In this document: piece by piece, positions 25,881 through 36,297 of the stretch
Position numbering within the stretch: the first letter of the stretch is position 1
Layout: every line of letters begins with the position of its first letter
Origin: CALBTQ01 sp036725605
GTDB lineage: Bacteria; Lernaellota; Lernaellaia; Lernaellales; Lernaellaceae
Length of the DNA: 64,000 bases
Assembly (NCBI GenBank): GCA_036725605.1
Contig: DAIMDW010000019.1
Coordinates: 59,746-123,745 of the forward strand
Direction: 5' to 3'
The notes under the pieces: model-generated
Databases searched by the model: none
Told to the model about the DNA's origin: nothing
What the model saw: only the letters and a program-made list of their open reading frames with translations
Position numbers and translations under genes: made by a program

Positions 25881-26183
25881 TTACCAACGGCGATTGCGAT
25901 TGCCGCCGCCGCCACCGCGACGATCGTCACGGGGGCTTCTTTCTTTGGCTTCGCTCACCTTGATGGTGCGGCCATCAAGGCTCGTCTCGTTCAGGCCGCT
26001 GATGGCGGCCTTGGCGCCGGCTTCGTCGGCCATGGTTACGAAACCGAAGCCGCGGGAACGACCGGTGTCGCGATCGGTGATGACGGCCACGTCGGTCACT
26101 TCACCGAATTTGGCGAAGGCCTTACGCAAGCTTTCATCGGTCGTGTCCCAGCTCAAACCACCAACGTACATCTTTGTATTCAT
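25881..26183 (-). CDS. RRM-domain RNA-binding protein
   Basis: 100 residues from the ATG at 26183 (MNTKMYVGGLSWDTTDESLR). RNP2 is MYVGGL near residue 5 and RNP1 is RGFGFVTM near residue 43, the two RNA-contacting strands of an RNA recognition motif. The C-terminus is a short Arg/Gly/Asn-rich tail. Bacterial proteins of this kind (cyanobacterial Rbp-like) are often cold-inducible RNA chaperones. A stop-free stretch upstream to 26282 is probably 5' UTR. The gap 26184-26757 holds promoter sequence and family C repeats only. Confidence 0.9.
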   Translation of the reverse strand: MNTKMYVGGLSWDTTDESLRKAFAKFGEVTDVAVITDRDTGRSRGFGFVTMADEAGAKAAISGLNETSLDGRTIKVSEAKERSPRDDRRGGGGGNRNRRW

Positions 26184-26583
26184 TTCTCGTATCTCACTTT
26201 CCTTTCGCGCCGCCGCAACGACGGTACGATTCACTTGGCGGGAAATAGTGCCCGCTCTCACTGGGTCGGCCCCAACGGCCAACCATCATCCTGTACTTTC
26301 CATACCTACCTATTTGGAGAACAGACCAACGAGAAGTACGTAGGGCAAGTCGGGATATTTCTCTACATTCAGATGCGAACGAATTCACGCCTATTTCAAT
26401 AACTTAATCCTAGTGGCGGCGAATGTCAAACGGTCTTTTGGCCCGAAAGAGGCAGGGGAATCAATTCGAAATTTCGAAGACCGAAGGTGGAATGAAGGCG
26501 AACAATCAAGACATAGGTAACAGAATAGGGTAGCTGGGTGCCACGGTCTTGCCCGCAGGGCATGGCCGTGCTTGGTTGTTTAG

Positions 26584-26733
26584 GAGCACAGCTTTCGCCA
26601 GGGGCGAAAACTATGGCACCCGGAAAGAGCGTCATTCCTTCGTGTGCCACACTTTTGGCGACAGCCAAAGGTGTGCCGGTTCATACTATGCACAGCTTTC
26701 GCCTGGCGGCGAAAACTATGGCACACGGAAATG
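26584..26733. repeat. Dispersed repeat family C, two direct copies
   Basis: Two copies of agctttcgcc(a/t)gg(g/c)...gaaaactatggcac at 26588-26625 and 26693-26731 flank a small hairpin, gtgccacacttttggcgaca...gccaaaggtgtgc. The same unit is at 25658-25699 and, inverted, at 35468-35512. Confidence 0.75.
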
Positions 26734-26757
26734 GCGCCCGGCAAAGGTTTCAGTGCC

Positions 26758-26981
26758 TACCCAGGCCGGGGCAACCACCGTAGGGGTAGGTCCCCGTGCC
26801 TACCCGGGCCGGGGCAATTCAGGCCGGGGCAACCCAGGCCGGGGCAACCCAGGCCGGGGCAACCACCGTAGGGGTAGGTCTCCGTGCCTACCCAGGCCGG
26901 GGCAACCCGGGCCAGGGCAACCCAGGCCGGGGCAACCCGGGCCAGGGCAACCCAGGCCGGGGCAACCACGGAGAGTTGCCC

Positions 26982-26992
<11 letters not shown>
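26758..26992. repeat. GC-rich ~15-bp tandem array (ggccggggcaaccca) with terminal hairpins
   Basis: About a dozen units of ggccggggcaaccca and close variants (cgggccagggcaaccca) are interspersed with caccgtaggggtaggtc and cgtgcctaccc. The array ends in gttgcccctacaaataacc, which carries the stop codon and last codons of isocitrate dehydrogenase. A short copy is at 55247-55328. Units are contiguous with no unique spacers, so this is not CRISPR. Confidence 0.85.
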
Positions 26993-28262
<1,270 letters not shown>

Positions 28263-28264
28263 GC

Positions 28265-29458
28265 CTACCTCCGATCGATGGGGGTGTACGGCCGCTGATG
28301 GTCGCCGGAGTATTCCTGCTGCGGTCGGAACAGGCGGTTGGCCGCCACCTGCTCGAGCCAGTGCGCGCACCAGCCGGCCACGCGCGAGAGGGCGAAGACG
28401 GTGGTGAACAGGTCCATGGGCACGCCGAGCAGATCCAGCACGATGCCGCTGTAAAAGTCGACGTTCGGATAGATTTTCTTCCCGCCCAGCTTGGCCTCGA
28501 CGGCTTCCTCCAGCCGCTTGGCGGTCGCGTAGAGGTTTTGCGCCTCTTCGCCGCCGCGCACGGCGATCAGCTTTTCGAGGTACTCCTGCAGAATGATCGC
28601 GCGCGGGTCCTTCACTTTGTAGATGCGATGGCCCACGCCCATGATCTTCGCGCCGGTGGCCAGGCGATCCTCGACGAAGGAATCGACGTTGTCGGGGTGG
28701 CCGATGGAAAAGAGCATGCGCAGCACACGCTCGTTGGCCCCGCCGTGCAGCGGGCCGGCCAGCGCGCCGACGGCGCCGGAGACCGACGAGTAAACGCTGC
28801 TTTTGGTTGAGGCGATCACGCGGCAGGCGAAGGTTGAGGCGTTCATCGTGTGCTCGGCGTGCATGATCAGCAGCTTGTCGAAAATTTCGGTGGCCAGCTC
28901 GTCGGGCGGCTCGCCGGTGAGCATGAACAGGAAATTCGCGGCGTGCGAGTATTTGGACTGCGCGGGCATCGGCTCTTCGCTGTGGCGCGCGCGCTCGAAG
29001 GCCGCCATGATCGCGGTGACCTTGGCGATCAGCGAGATGCAACGGCGGATGTTGTGCAACTGGCTGGACACGTCGTCGGCGTAGTAGTCCTCGCCCTGCA
29101 ACAGGCTGATGCCCGATTGCAGCGCGACCATCGGGTGCATGCCGACCGGAAAGGTCGAGATCGCGTGGCGCACCGACTGCGGCAGCATGCGCTGCTTGGC
29201 GAAGAGCGTGCTGAACTGCTTCATCTCGCGCACGCTGGGCAGGTGATTGTACAGCAGCAGGTAGACGGTCTCCTCGAAGGTGCTGTGCTCGACCAGCTCG
29301 CGCACCGCGATGCCCCGGTATTCGAGCAGGCCCTGCTCGCCGTCGACATAGGAGATGTTCGAGCGCGTGGCCACCACGCCTTCCAGGCCCGGCTTGTATA
29401 GGCTCTCGGCCGATCCTTGCTTTTCGGCCTGGATGATGACGTTGTTGTTCTTAACCAT
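28265..29458 (-). CDS. gltA: Citrate synthase
   Basis: 397 residues; condenses acetyl-CoA and oxaloacetate at entry to the TCA cycle. The ATG has GGGAGGAATCG upstream. Active-site residues are visible: His in GPLHGGANERVLRM, His in GVGHRIYKVKDPRA, and Asp in YPNVDFYSGIV; ALSRVAGWCAHWLEQ is the conserved C-terminal Arg segment. The length fits the short dimeric type of Gram-positives and archaea; a 2-methylcitrate synthase cannot be excluded. It forms an operon with icd. A good promoter lies at 29587-29615. Confidence 0.93.
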   Translation of the reverse strand: MVKNNNVIIQAEKQGSAESLYKPGLEGVVATRSNISYVDGEQGLLEYRGIAVRELVEHSTFEETVYLLLYNHLPSVREMKQFSTLFAKQRMLPQSVRHAISTFPVGMHPMVALQSGISLLQGEDYYADDVSSQLHNIRRCISLIAKVTAIMAAFERARHSEEPMPAQSKYSHAANFLFMLTGEPPDELATEIFDKLLIMHAEHTMNASTFACRVIASTKSSVYSSVSGAVGALAGPLHGGANERVLRMLFSIGHPDNVDSFVEDRLATGAKIMGVGHRIYKVKDPRAIILQEYLEKLIAVRGGEEAQNLYATAKRLEEAVEAKLGGKKIYPNVDFYSGIVLDLLGVPMDLFTTVFALSRVAGWCAHWLEQVAANRLFRPQQEYSGDHQRPYTPIDRR

Positions 29459-29586
29459 CGATTCCTCCCGGCTCCGGAGGCAGAAACACCCCTCCGGCTC
29501 GTTCCGATCACCTGAGCTGCGACCATTCGTGAGTTCGCGAAGAAGAGCGCGCGCGGCATTGTTCGGTGTATCAGATATTTTGTCTT

Positions 29587-29615
29587 ACTATAGAATAATT
29601 CACGGGAAATTGCAA
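29587..29615 (-). promoter_or_regulatory. Predicted sigma70-type promoter of the citrate synthase operon
   Basis: On the minus strand TTGCAA (29615-29610) is followed after 17 bases by TATAGT (29592-29587). It lies about 130 bases before the citrate synthase ATG in an AT-rich patch between two GC-rich genes. Confidence 0.5.
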
Positions 29616-29622
29616 GTTAATC

Positions 29623-30834
29623 TTACGTTATTTCCCTTTTACCGAACGCGCCGCGTCGAAGCCAGGCGGCGACCTCTTCGGCGCTGCAGCCCAGGGCCAA
29701 AAGCACTTGGTCGGTATGCTCGCCGCGGGCGGGCGCGGGACGAATTTCGCGTTCGTTTCCGCCGTCGTCGAAGCGGATCGGCGGCTTCGTTTCGAGAATT
29801 TCACCCTCGCCCGGGTGGTTGCGCACGGCGATCGCGCCCCGCTCGTGAAAATAGGGATCGCGCGCGGCTTCGGCCAGCGACCGCACCGGCTCGCAGCAGC
29901 AATCGTGCTCGCGCAGCAATTCGACCCACGCGGCCTGGGTTTTGGCAGCGAATAACTCGTCGAGCTCGCGCTTGACCGGATGGTCGCCGTCGGCCGGCGC
30001 GTAGGCCTCGGCAATCAGGTGCGGCTTGTCGACCGCGGCGCAAAAGGCCGCCCAGAATTTCGGCTCGAGCGCGGCGAGGCTCATCCAGCGATCGTCGGCG
30101 GTGCGGTAGAGCCGGTAGCACACGTAGCGCCCGTTGAGCATCAGGTTGCACGGCGCGGGCTCCAGTTCGCTCTGGCCGTACTCGGCGAGGAAATAGGCGG
30201 ACAGCGCGACCGGGATGTCGGCCAGCGGCACCTCGACCCGCGCGCCCTCGCCGGAGCGCTCGCGGCGGATGATCGCGGCCAGCACGGCGTTGGCGAAGTA
30301 CAGCGCCCCGGCCAGATCGGCGATGGGCAGACCGGGCATCGCCAACGCGCAATCGGGCATGCCGCACAGGCTCAGCGTGCCGCCCAACGCCTGGTAGTTC
30401 AGGTCGTGGCCGGCGCGTTGCGCGCGGTCGGTGCCGGCGGCGTACCCGCTCAGCGTGGCGTGGATCAACCCCGGCGCATGCTCGCGCAGCGTCTTTTCGT
30501 CCAGTCCCAGGGCGGGCAGCACGTCGGGCCGGAAACCGTCGACCAGCACGTCGTAAGTGGCCAGCAATTTGAGAAAGACCTCGCGCCCGGCCGCGGTTTT
30601 CAGATCGAGCGTCAGGCCTCGCTTGTTGCGGTTGAGCACGAGAAACGCCGCGTTGGTGTCGGTGACCAGCGGCGGGATGAGGCGCAGGTAATCGCCCTGC
30701 AGCGGGTCCTCGACCTTGAGCACGTCGGCGCCCAGGTCGGCCAGCAGACAGGTGGCGAAGGGGCCGGGCAGCAGGCGCGTCAGGTCGAGCACGCGCACAC
30801 CGGCCAACGGCTGATTCTTGGCGGGCTGATTCAT
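29623..30834 (-). CDS. Class III CoA transferase / alpha-methylacyl-CoA racemase family (CaiB/BaiF)
   Basis: 403 residues. N-terminal signature GVRVLDLTRLLPGPFATCLL with LGADVLKVEDPLQGDYLR; NRNKRGLTLDLKTAAGREVF; catalytic Asp likely in RAGHDLNYQALGGTLSLCG; IADLAGALYFANAVLAAI. The length and the absence of the longer formyl-CoA-transferase insert favour the racemase-like branch, which acts on 2-methyl-branched acyl-CoAs, but transfer activity is possible. It fits with the acyl-CoA-oxidation operon at 39-44 kb. It lies upstream of citrate synthase on the same strand across a 164-base gap. Confidence 0.9.
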   Translation of the reverse strand: MNQPAKNQPLAGVRVLDLTRLLPGPFATCLLADLGADVLKVEDPLQGDYLRLIPPLVTDTNAAFLVLNRNKRGLTLDLKTAAGREVFLKLLATYDVLVDGFRPDVLPALGLDEKTLREHAPGLIHATLSGYAAGTDRAQRAGHDLNYQALGGTLSLCGMPDCALAMPGLPIADLAGALYFANAVLAAIIRRERSGEGARVEVPLADIPVALSAYFLAEYGQSELEPAPCNLMLNGRYVCYRLYRTADDRWMSLAALEPKFWAAFCAAVDKPHLIAEAYAPADGDHPVKRELDELFAAKTQAAWVELLREHDCCCEPVRSLAEAARDPYFHERGAIAVRNHPGEGEILETKPPIRFDDGGNEREIRPAPARGEHTDQVLLALGCSAEEVAAWLRRGAFGKREIT

Positions 30835-30914
30835 TTTTCACTCACGAATAGAGGTTGCGGGGCAAGTATAGCACAGGAGAGCGCTCTTCAATGAAACAAG
30901 AAAATTCTTACCTT

Positions 30915-30987
30915 CCCGGGCAGGGCATGGCGGGCGTGAAGTCGTCCAGGCGGCGAAAGCCTTCTTGCAGCAGGGGCAGGCGGTCGG
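30915..30987. repeat. 73-bp direct repeat, orphan copy of a gene 3' end
   Basis: 70 of 73 bases match 32530-32602, the 3' end of the membrane-protein gene at 32523-34079. On the minus strand this copy still reads as the same C-terminus (LPLLQEGF, then DFTPAMPCPG) and stops one residue after the glycine. No gene body is attached. Together the two copies bracket the AT-rich gene at 31161. Confidence 0.9.
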
Positions 30988-31160
30988 AAACAAACACGGT
31001 AGCAAATGGCTAATACTGCTTGTTTTTTTATCTTCATTATCAACCATTTGTAATTATGATCGTGAAAAATAATAAGATGTTTGGCAAAGATTAGATTTTT
31101 ATTGTATTTATTATAAATTTAATATATCAACATTTATAACCTCATTCATAGGATTTATAT

Positions 31161-32435
31161 ATGAATATATTATTCATATGCATTTTAGCTGGTTTTTGTT
31201 TAATGGCTATTGCAGGCATTATATGGGCTGTTGTTGATGTGAATAAACGTGAAGAATTATGGAAGAGGTTGCCTTTTGATTTATTCACATCAGGGGTTCT
31301 TCTTGCACTTGTATATTCAGGTATTTATTATATTCAAAGCAATGAATCAAAGGAGTTTTTACTTTCTAGTGACAACTTGAAAAAATTGTTAACGGAAAGA
31401 TTGCATGATAAGCAAATAGTTGATGTCTATTCGGATTTGGCAGATAAACCTATTATTTATAAAGGTTCGATGGCAGATATAACTCTTGAACATGATGAAA
31501 GTCAAAAAGAATGTCTGAATGGAAATCTTCATAGAAAGTTTTCGGTTATAAATGTTTCAAAAAATCAATATAACTATGTATTACGTTTGAATTATTCCAA
31601 CTTATCTGAGAAATGCAAAGAAATTATTTGTGACCAAGTTGAAATTCAGCGAGAAAATGGACTAAAGCAAAAATTGTCATTGGGCGGTTCAATAAATGAA
31701 ACGGAATCATTGGATCAGTGCAATGAGCCATTTGATTTTGATTCACCAAAGACTTGTTGTTGGAAAAAGGAAATAAAGATTGACCCTGATGAAAGTATAG
31801 ATGTTGATATTTATGAGAGATTTAGTGTTGCAGAGATAGATTCATTTAATTATTCACTCAGATACCCAGCCGATAAGTTAGAAATAAATATTAAATTACC
31901 GTCAGATATATTGGTTGATAGTATAAATTTCAATCATCCAGCAATTGAAATTCAAAGACCTCAGGCAAGGCAAAAGATAATAAAAAATAATGGTGTGGAA
32001 ACAAACGTTGTCAATGCTTCGATAGAAACTGGTGTTTTGCCCTATCAATCAATAGAATTATTCTGGAGACCCAAGCCTACAATTAAATTTCTTGAAGAAT
32101 CGGTTACAGAATACATTAAGGAAATTCCCACTGTTGTAGAATTTAAAAATCATTGCCAAGCAATTATTGATATTGAAAATTTGAATTATAAAATTTTCAA
32201 TTTGAGAACAGAAAATTCACAAGCGATATTAAGTGTTAACATTGATGGAAAAATAGCAAAAGTAAAGAAGATATCGCCGAACTGTGCACATAAAAGATAT
32301 CAATTAATGGGTAAAACAGTGGATGCGCAATTTTTATTTTATTACACAAGGGAAAATAATGAGTGGAAATTAACTCGAGGTCCTGAAAATCCATTTTCAA
32401 AAAAGAAATCTCTTATTTTTCCGCAATTCGAGTGA
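31161..32435 (+). CDS. AT-rich hypothetical membrane-anchored protein
   Basis: 424 residues. Two N-terminal transmembrane helices (ILFICILAGFCLMAIAGIIW and LFTSGVLLALVYSGIYYI) precede a ~360-residue soluble region. It contains several Cys (CLNGN, CKEIICDQ, CCWKKEIK), a beta-rich stretch EIKIDPDESIDVDIYERFSV, and no motif I recognise. A weak aggatt ribosome site lies 7 bases before the ATG. Composition is strongly AT-biased unlike both neighbours. It is the only gene between two 73-bp direct repeats, so it looks like cargo of a small insertion. Confidence 0.75.
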   Translation: MNILFICILAGFCLMAIAGIIWAVVDVNKREELWKRLPFDLFTSGVLLALVYSGIYYIQSNESKEFLLSSDNLKKLLTERLHDKQIVDVYSDLADKPIIYKGSMADITLEHDESQKECLNGNLHRKFSVINVSKNQYNYVLRLNYSNLSEKCKEIICDQVEIQRENGLKQKLSLGGSINETESLDQCNEPFDFDSPKTCCWKKEIKIDPDESIDVDIYERFSVAEIDSFNYSLRYPADKLEINIKLPSDILVDSINFNHPAIEIQRPQARQKIIKNNGVETNVVNASIETGVLPYQSIELFWRPKPTIKFLEESVTEYIKEIPTVVEFKNHCQAIIDIENLNYKIFNLRTENSQAILSVNIDGKIAKVKKISPNCAHKRYQLMGKTVDAQFLFYYTRENNEWKLTRGPENPFSKKKSLIFPQFE

Positions 32436-32522
32436 AAATAAGAAGATGTTATAGGAAAAAATAATAATAGAAAAACTTCGCTAAGCTGAGAAGATAATTG
32501 CATTAAATATTTTACATTTAAT

Positions 32523-34079
32523 TTACATCCCCGGGCAGGGCATGGCGGGCGTGAAGTTGTCCAGGCGGTTAAAGCCTTCTTGCAGCAGGGGCAGGCGGTC
32601 GGGGGCGAGGTGCAGGGCGGCGAGCCAATCGGGCAGGGTCGTCTCGTCGCGGCCGGTGCGCAGGGCCAGGACCATCCCGAGGGAAATGACCTCGTCGTCG
32701 GTCAGCGTCAGCGGCGGTCGGTCGGGATTTTCCTGAAAATCGAGCACGACGCGCAGAGGCTGGTTGGGCGGCACGCCTTCGCGGGCGTTCTGGAACCGGT
32801 ACATCAGCGCGAAGCCTTCGTTGGTCGGGCATTGCGCGGCCCACCAATTGACGAAATTCACCTCGGCGGTCGGCACGTAGTTGATCGACGGCGAGGTGCG
32901 CGTGAGAAAGAGATTGTAGCGGCTCATGAGCAGCCCGTTGTGCGGCTTGATCAGCGCCAGTTGCGCCGGCAGCGTCAGGGCCAGCAGGACCAGCAGCGCG
33001 GGCAGGGCGATTTTGCGCGGCAGGCGGCTGAGAACGGCGGCGACGACCGCGGCGATGATCGGATACAGCAGCCAGTAGTAGCGATCGTCGGGGCAGATGT
33101 CGGCCAGCATCAGCAGCAGCCACAGCAGCACGGGGAAGGCCAGCAGCGCGGCCGCGAAGGTTTTCGCCTCGACCCGTTGGCGGATGATCTGCGTGTACAG
33201 CGCGTAGCAGGAGGCGAGAAACACGCCGGTCAGCGTCCAGCGAACCGCCGGCGCGCCGCAGGTCGGCAGATGAAACGCCTGCCAATTGAAATGCGAGAAG
33301 GTGACCAGGTTGAAGATGCTCCGCCCGCCGGCTTCGAGATAGCCGTCCGACAGTGAGTGCGACAAAAAGCCGAAGAACATCTGGTAAACGAACATCGGCA
33401 TGAAACCGGCGGCGAACAGCGCGACGGCCAGCACGCGCTGGCGGTTCGTGGTAAAGGCGCGGATCGCCGGCAGCAGCAACAGCGGCAGGAGCAGCAGCGT
33501 GCCTTTGTAAAAAAAGACGAACACGCCGAACAGGGCGAAGAACAGGTGTTTCGTCCACGCGCGGCGGTCGTAAAACACGAGGAAGAAACACGCGGCGAGC
33601 AGCGCGAGGCCCTCGTTGTGGCTGCCGATCAGGTACAGGCTGGAGCACACGCGGTCGACCGGCGCGGCCAGCGTGAACAGTGAAAAGAAGACGAAGCCCC
33701 GCGGGCCGAAATGGCGGTGCATGAGCAACGCCCAGAATACGTAAGCCGCCAGCGCGTAGAGCAGCGCGATCAGATGCAGGTTGTAGTAGTGCCGGCCGAT
33801 CGCCTGCGTCAGCCAGAAGACCAGCGTGTTGTTGAGCAGAAAAATGCCGTGGTACTGCTTGGCGGCGGGCAGCGTTTCCAGGATGTACTTGCCGTAGTAG
33901 GTCAATGGGCCGACCGGCGGATCGGCGTACGGATAGTTCAGCGCGAGCGTCGCCTGTTCCTGTTCCTCGGGAAAAACGGTGTGCAGGTTGTTGATGTTGG
34001 TGGCCAGCGCCGCCAGACGCAGGACGAGAAACGCCGCAATGAATCCGGCGAAGGTCCAGGCGAACAGGTTGCGTTTCAT
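32523..34079 (-). CDS. Polytopic membrane protein, possibly GT-C-fold glycosyltransferase
   Basis: 518 residues with about ten hydrophobic helices in the first ~400 residues and a soluble C-terminal domain (~410-518). The N-terminus has the GT-C-like order of one helix followed by an acidic periplasmic loop (NLHTVFPEEQEQATLAL), but I do not see a clear DD/DE catalytic signature. SSLYLIGSHNEGLALLAACF marks a central segment. Dolichyl-type mannosyltransferase-like or undecaprenyl-sugar transferase function is possible but unproven. Its 3' end is duplicated at 30915-30987. Confidence 0.7.
   Translation of the reverse strand: MKRNLFAWTFAGFIAAFLVLRLAALATNINNLHTVFPEEQEQATLALNYPYADPPVGPLTYYGKYILETLPAAKQYHGIFLLNNTLVFWLTQAIGRHYYNLHLIALLYALAAYVFWALLMHRHFGPRGFVFFSLFTLAAPVDRVCSSLYLIGSHNEGLALLAACFFLVFYDRRAWTKHLFFALFGVFVFFYKGTLLLLPLLLLPAIRAFTTNRQRVLAVALFAAGFMPMFVYQMFFGFLSHSLSDGYLEAGGRSIFNLVTFSHFNWQAFHLPTCGAPAVRWTLTGVFLASCYALYTQIIRQRVEAKTFAAALLAFPVLLWLLLMLADICPDDRYYWLLYPIIAAVVAAVLSRLPRKIALPALLVLLALTLPAQLALIKPHNGLLMSRYNLFLTRTSPSINYVPTAEVNFVNWWAAQCPTNEGFALMYRFQNAREGVPPNQPLRVVLDFQENPDRPPLTLTDDEVISLGMVLALRTGRDETTLPDWLAALHLAPDRLPLLQEGFNRLDNFTPAMPCPGM
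32530..32602. repeat. 73-bp direct repeat, native copy within the gene 3' end
   Basis: The in-gene copy encodes the C-terminal ~24 residues of the membrane protein. It differs from the copy at 30915-30987 at three positions; two residues change (R-L-D-N here, R-L-D-D there; F-N against F-R). Confidence 0.9.
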
Positions 34080-34118
34080 CGGTGGCGGCTTCCGTTTCGT
34101 CGAGCGGTTGACGGACGA

Positions 34119-35330
34119 TTATAGCACGGTGATTTCCTCGGGCCAGTTCAGCAGCGGACGCGGGCCGGCCGCTTCGATGACGTAGGTGTTCTCCAGCCCG
34201 GCCGGGCCCAGGTGCGGATAAAAGGCCTTGGGCTCGACGGCCAGCACGTGTCCGGCTTCCAGCGGCTGGGCGAAGCCGCGGGCGAGAATCGGCAGTTCGT
34301 CGACCTCCAGCCCGACGCCGTGGCCGAAAAACTTCACGCGGTTTTCGGCGTAGCCCATGAAGCCGGTCGGTTCGCCGGTCTGCTTGGCCCACCGGTCGAC
34401 CTCCTCGTAGACCGCGCCCCAGGGCGTGCCGGGCACGAGCATCGTTTCGATGCGCCGCAAGGCCTCGCGGCAGAAGTCGTTGGCGCGCTTGAGTTCATCG
34501 GGCGGTTCGCCGACGCAGAAGATGCGCGCGATGTCGGCCGTGTAGCCGCGCGAATTGCCCAATAGGTCGAACATCACCGGCACGCCGCGCTCGACCGCCC
34601 GCCGGCCGGGCCCGCCGCCGGAGGCCGGGTGCAGGCCCTCGGAGCCGACCGGCCCGTCGAAGGCGACCGGCGTGGCCGCGCTGACGCCCGCGGCGATGTG
34701 CGCGACGACCAGCTCCAGCCCCGGCCGGCGCAGGCGGATGATGCCGCTGTGACCGGCGCGGCGGAAGGTCGCCTCGACCAGCGTGGTCAGTTCCAGCTCG
34801 GTGATGCCCGGCCGCAGGTTTTCCAGCGCCGCTTGGTAGGCCAGGCCGACCATCGCCGCCGCCTCTTCGATCCGCGCGATCTCCCACGGCGATTTCACCG
34901 CGCGCAGCGTGCGCAGAATCATGCTCGAATCGCGCCAGGTCACGGCGGGCAGCGCCTCGGCGAGCTTGAGGTAGGTCGCGGCGGGCAGAACGTCCAGGTC
35001 GATGCCGACGGTCAGCGGTTGGTCGCCGCACAATTCGCGCAGCGTTTCGACCAATGTTTTGAAGCCGCGCGACGGGCGCACATCGGCCAGCGGCGATTCG
35101 GCGCGCGCGCGGGAGAAGGCCTTGCGCACCGGCAGAATCGGCTCGGCGTCGGCGCGGGCGAGCAGAAACGCGTCCTGCATCGTGCCGGTCAGGTAGTACA
35201 GATCGGTGCGGTGGGTGACGACCGCCAGCGGCAGTTGCGCCTGCGCCAGCGCGGTTTGCAGCCGCGCGATACGGGCGTGAATTTCCGCGGGCGGTACGGT
35301 CTGGGCAAAATGAAAGGACGGTGCGGTCAT
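34119..35330 (-). CDS. M24-family metallopeptidase (Xaa-Pro aminopeptidase-like)
   Basis: 403 residues. An N-terminal creatinase-like domain (~1-165; LPLAVVTHRTDLYYLTGTMQ) precedes the pita-bread catalytic domain. Metal ligands are recognisable: Asp pair in VMFDLLGNSRGYTADIARIF, His in KFFGHGVGLEVDELP, Glu in LAVEPKAFYPHLGPAG and Glu in GLENTYVIE. These enzymes use two Mn or Co ions to remove residues before proline. Length is typical (~360-440). It is cytoplasmic with no signal peptide. Confidence 0.92.
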   Translation of the reverse strand: MTAPSFHFAQTVPPAEIHARIARLQTALAQAQLPLAVVTHRTDLYYLTGTMQDAFLLARADAEPILPVRKAFSRARAESPLADVRPSRGFKTLVETLRELCGDQPLTVGIDLDVLPAATYLKLAEALPAVTWRDSSMILRTLRAVKSPWEIARIEEAAAMVGLAYQAALENLRPGITELELTTLVEATFRRAGHSGIIRLRRPGLELVVAHIAAGVSAATPVAFDGPVGSEGLHPASGGGPGRRAVERGVPVMFDLLGNSRGYTADIARIFCVGEPPDELKRANDFCREALRRIETMLVPGTPWGAVYEEVDRWAKQTGEPTGFMGYAENRVKFFGHGVGLEVDELPILARGFAQPLEAGHVLAVEPKAFYPHLGPAGLENTYVIEAAGPRPLLNWPEEITVL

Positions 35331-35391
35331 GCGCCAGGCTCCTTGTTCACGGTGATCGATTGCGGTTCGACGATATGCGGATCAGTTTCGA

Positions 35392-35426
35392 CTAATAAAG
35401 ATAGCGGCCCAGGTAGTCAAGCGCGA
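35392..35426. repeat. 35-bp direct repeat, orphan copy of the SUMF1-gene 3' end
   Basis: 34 of 35 bases match 36298-36332, the 3' end of the tandem SUMF1 gene. On the minus strand it still reads D-Y-L-G-R-Y-L-Y followed by TAG. No upstream gene body is attached. The ~870 bases between the copies are dispersed repeats. Confidence 0.85.
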
Positions 35427-35467
35427 CCCGACTTGCGAGAATCGGGATACGCAGAGCCGACTGTTAT

Positions 35468-35612
35468 GGAAAGCACACCTTTGGCTGACGCCAAAAGTGT
35501 GGCACACGGGCAACGAGGCGTGGCACTGATTCGCCGAACGAAGTGAGGTGTATCAGTGTTGTCGTTGTTCACTGTTATGCTCGCATTCGCTCGCAAAACA
35601 GTGCCACTCGCC
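35468..35612. repeat. Dispersed repeat families C (inverted) and F
   Basis: The left portion (acacctttggctgacgccaa) is the inverse of the family C hairpin at 26640-26690. From 35520, tggcactgattcgccgaacg begins family F, a ~95-base palindromic element ending in gcaaaacagtgccac. The inverse copy of F is at 63269-63367 and fragments are at 7924-7955 and 55332-55377. Confidence 0.75.
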
Positions 35613-35696
35613 GCAGGGGCGGATGGTATGTCACCCTCATCCCCGGCCCTTCTCCCACGGGGAGAAGGGAGACCGGGCTTACCGGCTTTTACCCTG

Positions 35697-35744
35697 GGAA
35701 AATCCGGGACATGTACTCGTTACGTGTCCCGTGATTTTCCATTT
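35697..35744. repeat. Hairpin repeat gggaca-ctcgttacgtgtccc, copy 2
   Basis: An inverted repeat, gggaaaatccgggacatg against cgtgtcccgtgattttcc, around ctcgtta, matching the core of 22080-22124. It is preceded by generic sequence ccttctcccacggggagaag, another hairpin. Confidence 0.6.
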
Positions 35745-35788
35745 GGAAGAAGGTCGGGCGCAGCCCGGGGTGAGGGCTTGCCTTCCTA

Positions 35789-36089
35789 ACTTCCGAATTG
35801 ACCTGCCCGAACCGCCAAAGCCCCGCAGGGGCGGATGGTCAGTAGCGAAGGGCGAAGCCCTGGAATTTGCGTTTCACCCGATGTCGGCAAGCCCCGGAGG
35901 GGCGCTGGAATCTTTGACGATCGGTATCGGATCGGCCACGGCAAGCTGTATCAACAAATGAACATGATCGGCCGTTGTGTTGGCGGCGGGCATCTCCTGC
36001 ACCCCTTTCAGGGGTTCTTGAATTTGCTCCATCTTTTACCAGGGCTTCGCCCTTCGCTATTGACCTACGCCCTGCGGGCTTGAAGAATT
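35789..36089. repeat. Dispersed repeat family B, long copy 2
   Basis: Same orientation and block order as 7556-7860, beginning cttccgaattg and ending tgcgggcttgaag. Hairpins include gccccgcaggggc, gccccggaggggc and acccctttcaggggt. No gene is visible in 35427-36297. Confidence 0.8.
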
Positions 36090-36297
36090 TTCGCAAAGAT
36101 CCATGTCAACAATGGCTCAAGAGATTGTCGATAAATGCGCCGATAGGCGACAAACAGCCCCTTCAGGGGCGATAGAGGGTAGCCCGACCCGTAAGCGTCG
36201 GGCAAAAAGCCCCATTTTTTCCCGAGTCCCGGAAGGGCGGCAGACGTATTCATACTCAAAACGAGAAAATCGACAGTCTCGTCAGCCCTGGAAATCG

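Noticed and set aside
26758..26980. Tandem array that superficially resembles CRISPR
   Set aside because: Units are about 15 bp, contiguous and without unique spacers, and no cas gene is present.
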